Below are positions 5,747 through 8,000 of a stretch of DNA of 8,000 bases, piece by piece; positions within the stretch are counted from its first letter, which is position 1, and each line of letters begins with the position of its first letter. The notes under the pieces were generated by a model, which did not search any database, was not told the origin of the DNA, and worked only from the letters and a program-made list of their open reading frames with translations. The translations under genes and the position numbers were made by a program. Origin of the DNA: an uncultured Atopobium sp. (GTDB taxonomy: Bacteria; Actinomycetota; Coriobacteriia; Coriobacteriales; Atopobiaceae); contig CALIAD010000157.1 in the NCBI GenBank assembly GCA_938041635.1, forward strand, positions 1-8,000, written 5' to 3'.

Positions 5747-5751
5747 CTTTC

Positions 5752-6702
5752 TTGAAACAGCGTAGACTACTTTTTATGCTTGTACTTACACTTGTGCTTT
5801 CTACCAGCATTGTGTTTACGGCTTGCACTCCTAATATCGGCGGACCATCTCCTGAAGAGATTGCTGCTCAAAAGGAAGCAGAAGAGAAGAAGGCGGCGCG
5901 CGCTCCGTTTGTGGGCGTTTGGGAAGCAAAGTCTATTAGTGATCCTAGCCAGGGAGATATCCCCGAGAGTGTTTACCCAACGGCAGTAGAATCCATGAAG
6001 TCAATTTATGGTTATGACTTTGCTGATGACGGCACGGGCAATTTCATCCGTTTTGGCGCTCAGAAGCCCTTTACCTGGTCTGTTGATGCCGACGGAAAGC
6101 TCACTATCACCCTTGCAGGTAATGCTGGAAGTTACACGGCAACTGTTGATTCCTCAGGCCAGATGACCATTGAGGGTTCTGATGGTTCCAAGGCAGTATT
6201 GAAGCAAGTCACTAAAACATCTGGTGATTATTCCAGCTTTAAGTACAAGCCTTTTGATGCAATGGCAGACAAGGGTACCATTGCATATAACTTCTCTTCT
6301 ACTAAGGGCGAATACAAGATGCGCTTTAAGCTGAAGACCGAGGTGGACAAGGTTCTTATCGATAATGACGATCTCTATGTCAGGTATGTTGGTATTGCTA
6401 AATCCCCAGATGGTTACTCTGAAGGCTACGTCTTTGAGATTATCAATAGGTCTGAAAACTGGGTAAATTGCACCTTTAAGTTAGATAATTCTGAGAATTC
6501 CGTATGGGCTAACGACTCTAACTATCTTGAGCGTGGCGAGAGGGTCTTTGCATTTGTAGTTAATAGTGCAAATCAGAAAAAGCCTCTTGCTGATCAGACC
6601 GAGGTAGACGCAGTTGTTGAGTACTACCACATCAAAGGCGGTAAGAGTATGGAAGACACTAAGACAGAAAACGTTGACCTGATAATCTCTCAGAAGAAGT
6701 AA
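5752..6702 (+). CDS. lipoprotein of the tandem family, TTG start (member 4)
   Basis: A 316-residue lipoprotein: signal peptide KQRR plus hydrophobic core, lipobox FTAC (Cys25), TPNIGGPS, then the charged linker EEIAAQKEAEEKKAA. The lipocalin-like domain (about 54-156) has VGVWEAKS, DFADDGTGNFIRFG and KPFTWSVDADGKLTI. The C-terminal domain (about 186-316) has LIDNDDLYVRYVGIA, EGYVFEIINRS and LERGERVFAFVV. Its N-terminal half is nearly the same as members 1 and 3 even in DNA, while the C-terminal half differs more. An upstream frame from TTG 5668 would add 28 residues before the signal peptide and is rejected because the ribosome binding site at 5740 and the Cys25 alignment favour 5752. It is the last gene of the array and is followed by a terminator at 6769. 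Function is unknown. Confidence 0.88.
   Translation: MKQRRLLFMLVLTLVLSTSIVFTACTPNIGGPSPEEIAAQKEAEEKKAARAPFVGVWEAKSISDPSQGDIPESVYPTAVESMKSIYGYDFADDGTGNFIRFGAQKPFTWSVDADGKLTITLAGNAGSYTATVDSSGQMTIEGSDGSKAVLKQVTKTSGDYSSFKYKPFDAMADKGTIAYNFSSTKGEYKMRFKLKTEVDKVLIDNDDLYVRYVGIAKSPDGYSEGYVFEIINRSENWVNCTFKLDNSENSVWANDSNYLERGERVFAFVVNSANQKKPLADQTEVDAVVEYYHIKGGKSMEDTKTENVDLIISQKK
5902..5945 (+). repeat. second copy of the 44-bp exact match
   Basis: Identical to 4849-4892 in lipoprotein 3; it marks the start of the shared N-terminal domain. Confidence 0.88.
6055..6092 (+). repeat. second copy of the 38-bp exact match
   Basis: Identical to 3021-3058 in lipoprotein 1. Member 4 therefore shares its longest matches with different members in different segments. 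Confidence 0.85.
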
Positions 6703-6710
6703 GTGTGCCG

Positions 6711-6740
6711 TTGATAATGAGACAAGTACGTACACATAAA
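6711..6740 (+). promoter_or_regulatory. possible promoter downstream of the lipoprotein array
   Basis: TTGATA (6711-6716, five of six -35 bases) and CATAAA (6735-6740, four of six -10 bases) are 18 bases apart. Transcription would begin about 25 bases before the terminator at 6769, giving either a short RNA or read-through into the nicotinamidase gene. Tentative. Confidence 0.25.
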
Positions 6741-6768
6741 ACATTTACGTGTTGAACGTGGAATACAG

Positions 6769-6805
6769 AGACGTCACCTGTACAATGGGTGGCGTCTATT
6801 CTTTT
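6769..6805 (+). terminator. intrinsic terminator after the lipoprotein array
   Basis: AGACGTCACC (6769-6778) pairs with GGTGGCGTCT (6788-6797) through ten pairs with one G-T wobble and a 9-base loop. It is followed by ATTCTTTT. It separates the array from the nicotinamidase gene. Confidence 0.82.
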
Positions 6806-6847
6806 ACTGACCGCTCTTTAGAGTTTAAGAAAGAAGCGTGATTAATC

Positions 6848-7426
6848 ATGCAGAAGGCTTTGATTTCGATTGATTACACCTATGATTTTGTAGCAGATGA
6901 CGGAAAGCTGACAGCAGGTGCGCCAGCTCAGGCTATTTCAGACGCAATTTATGAGGCTACAAAGTGCGCTTTTGATCGTGGTGATTATATTTTCTTTGCT
7001 ATTGATGCTCACGATCCAGAGGATAACTTCCATCCAGAGACTAAGCTTTTCCCACCTCACAATATTATTGGCACAAGTGGTAGAGACCTGTTTGGTCCTC
7101 TAAATGATTTCTATCAGCAGCACAAAGATGACAGCCATGTGTTCTGGATGGACAAGCGTCACTACTCGTCCTTCTCGGGAACTGATCTTGATATTCGTCT
7201 GAGGGAGCGCGGCATTAACACGGTTATCCTAACTGGTGTTCTTACCGACATCTGCGTGTTACACACGGCAGTGGACGCTTACAACCTGGGTTATCACATT
7301 GAGGTTGTTGAGCCAGCGGTTGCGTCGCTAACGCCTGAGAACCATCAGTTTGCTCTTTCGCACTTCAAGTACACCCTTGGAGCAACATTAGTTGATGCAG
7401 AGCTTAATGAGATTGAGAACTCGTAA
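6848..7426 (+). CDS. pncA: nicotinamidase (isochorismatase-fold cysteine hydrolase)
   Basis: Hydrolyses nicotinamide to nicotinate and ammonia in the cytoplasm, feeding NAD salvage through nicotinate phosphoribosyltransferase. The 192-residue protein has the family's Asp-Lys-Cys triad: D9 (LISIDYTYDF), K103 (MDKRHYSSFSGTDLD) and C136 (GVLTDICVLHTAVDAYN). The likely metal site comprises D53, H55 and H71, with H62 nearby (IDAHDPEDNFHPETKLFPPHN). The overall pattern follows the Bacillus YueJ/PncA type closely in length and in motifs such as HPET-LFPPHNI-GT and RERxI. That comparison is from memory, not from a search. The start at 6848 matches the family N-terminus, although only a weak purine-rich stretch precedes it. 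Its stop overlaps the next start (TAATG), so the two are probably co-translated. A nonspecific isochorismatase-like hydrolase is less likely given the full triad and metal motif. Confidence 0.93.
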   Translation: MQKALISIDYTYDFVADDGKLTAGAPAQAISDAIYEATKCAFDRGDYIFFAIDAHDPEDNFHPETKLFPPHNIIGTSGRDLFGPLNDFYQQHKDDSHVFWMDKRHYSSFSGTDLDIRLRERGINTVILTGVLTDICVLHTAVDAYNLGYHIEVVEPAVASLTPENHQFALSHFKYTLGATLVDAELNEIENS

Positions 7427-7788
7427 TGACGCCAGAAGAACGTGCAGTTAAATGGTTTGACAAAGTTCCCGAGGCAGATGATCTTTCATTTGACCAGAGA
7501 CTCGCTATTTGCAAAAAGAACGGAAATACTATGGCACTTGTCTTTGTTATTCTCTTTTCGCTTGAGTTGATACTTGCGTATGTGCTTACCGATGGCTCAT
7601 TTGTATTCACTATGACTGATATTTTAAACAGCATACTATCAAGACCTGGTAGAAGAGTTACAGCCCAGGGAGTGGCTGTAGCAGGTATTCTTGTAGTTGC
7701 GCCACTATTGATCATTCCTGTAGCTGCTACGTTTCTTACTCGTTTCATTGTTTTTAAGCAAGAAATTAAGAAGTACTTAAGTAAGTAG
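7426..7788 (+). CDS. small two-helix membrane protein coupled to nicotinamidase
   Basis: A 120-residue protein that I do not recognise. The N-terminal 30 residues are charged and cytoplasmic-like (MTPEERAVKWFDKVPEADD...RLAICKK). Two hydrophobic helices follow (about 36-55 and 82-106), separated by a loop with a basic SRPGRR segment. A basic C-terminal tail (KQEIKKYLSK) ends the protein. By the positive-inside rule both termini are probably cytoplasmic. Its ATG shares an A with the nicotinamidase stop, with little ribosome binding site of its own, so translational coupling is expected. Linkage suggests a part in nicotinamide or nicotinate handling or simply a shared operon; two helices are too few for a typical transporter. 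A terminator follows 26 bases after the stop. Confidence 0.82.
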   Translation: MTPEERAVKWFDKVPEADDLSFDQRLAICKKNGNTMALVFVILFSLELILAYVLTDGSFVFTMTDILNSILSRPGRRVTAQGVAVAGILVVAPLLIIPVAATFLTRFIVFKQEIKKYLSK

Positions 7789-7814
7789 TTAAGTAAATTA
7801 GTTAAAGCATTTAT

Positions 7815-7846
7815 AAGACCCAAGGTCAAAAAACTTGGGTCTTTTT
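7815..7846 (+). terminator. intrinsic terminator after the nicotinamidase operon
   Basis: AAGACCCAAG (7815-7824) pairs perfectly with CTTGGGTCTT (7834-7843) around the loop GTCAAAAAA. The stem runs into a T-run at 7842-7846. The A-rich loop side also gives some T-richness on the other strand. Confidence 0.9.
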
Positions 7847-7849
7847 GTT

Positions 7850-7954
7850 CGAGGCTTTAGCCTGTTGAGCGCGTGTAACGCGCGAAACACATAATCACCC
7901 GCTATGCGGGTGATTATGATTCTGCAGCGTGTTAGCGTTGGATTTTAGGCCTCG
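7850..7954. repeat. cluster of inverted repeats able to form a multi-arm structure
   Basis: CGAGGC (7850-7855) can pair with GCCTCG (7949-7954), closing three inner hairpins. These are GCGCG/CGCGC (7869-7873 with 7879-7883), a perfect 13-bp stem CATAATCACCCGC (7890-7902) with 7906-7918 around a TAT loop, and CAGCG/CGTTG (7925-7929 with 7936-7940). An alternative short hairpin AGGC-TTTA-GCCT uses the left end. The central stem lacks a T-tract on the + strand and has only a weak TGTGTTTC on the minus strand. It may be a dispersed palindromic element, a structured RNA, or a terminator for a minus-strand gene. Confidence 0.55.
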
Positions 7955-8000
7955 CCCACAAAATAGAGCAGCTTTGGTAGGTTCTGCCGAAGAATCGACA
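7945..8000 (-). CDS. possible 3' end of a minus-strand gene, cut by the window edge
   Basis: On the minus strand one frame stays open from the right edge and ends in TAA at 7945-7947, giving the partial C-terminus SILRQNLPKLLYFVGEA. It would be convergent with the nicotinamidase operon, and the hairpin at 7890-7918 would sit where its terminator is expected. Seventeen codons are too few for recognition, and other frames are also open over this short stretch. Confidence 0.3.
   Translation of the reverse strand, partial: SILRQNLPKLLYFVGEA

Noticed and set aside
5668..5751. Upstream TTG start adding 28 residues to lipoprotein 4
   Set aside because: The extension is polar and unlike any signal peptide; the GGAGGGA site at 5740 and alignment of the lipobox point to the TTG at 5752.
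7404..7829. Minus-strand open frame of 141 codons opposite the small membrane protein gene
   Set aside because: It overlaps the coupled + strand gene fully, runs through the terminator hairpin, and has no ribosome binding site or recognisable motif.
7850..7954. tRNA gene, suggested by the cloverleaf-like arrangement and GTTCGAGGC near its left end
   Set aside because: The arm lengths and loop sequences do not fit a tRNA: the central stem is 13 bp with a 3-base loop, there is no anticodon loop of seven bases, and the GTTCGA lies outside any T-arm.

Overview
The window looks like chromosomal DNA of a Gram-positive bacterium, with signal peptides ending in sortase-anchored (LPNTG) or lipobox-anchored proteins, AAGGAGGA-type ribosome binding sites and moderate GC. 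My best guess is a Coriobacteriia member of the Atopobium/Lancefieldella/Olsenella type. That is an inference from overall style, not from a marker gene. The genes present are mostly cell-envelope proteins.

Left part (62-1857, + strand): two tandem paralogous wall-anchored surface proteins. Each has a signal peptide, a Thr/Glu/Ala-rich stalk, one ectodomain resembling the InlB B-repeat (Listeria-Bacteroides repeat), a Pro-Glu wall-spanning rod and an LPNTG sorting signal. Their sorting modules are about 95% identical in DNA while the ectodomains have diverged. A strong intrinsic terminator (1887-1927) closes the pair. A convergent minus-strand gene (1978-2577) encodes an unrecognised protein with two membrane segments.

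Middle part (2715-6702, + strand): four tandem paralogous lipoproteins of 311-316 residues. All have the lipobox cysteine at residue 25 once starts are corrected by their ribosome binding sites. They share a lipocalin-like N-terminal domain and a more variable C-terminal beta-rich domain, and end at an intrinsic terminator (6769-6805). A 137-bp divergent intergenic region (2578-2714) precedes them, with a palindrome and candidate promoters. The array looks like a locally expanded, recombining family whose surface-exposed C-terminal halves are diversifying.

Right part (6848-7788, + strand): a nicotinamidase (PncA/YueJ type, NAD salvage) translationally coupled through a TAATG overlap to a small two-helix membrane protein, followed by an intrinsic terminator (7815-7846). 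The last 150 bases hold a cluster of inverted repeats (7850-7954) that can be drawn as a multi-arm structure. They also hold what may be the 3' end of a minus-strand gene entering from the right edge.

No RNA genes, CRISPR array, transposase or phage gene was seen. The least explained items are the lipoprotein array, the near-identical sorting modules on divergent ectodomains, and the palindromic cluster near the right end.
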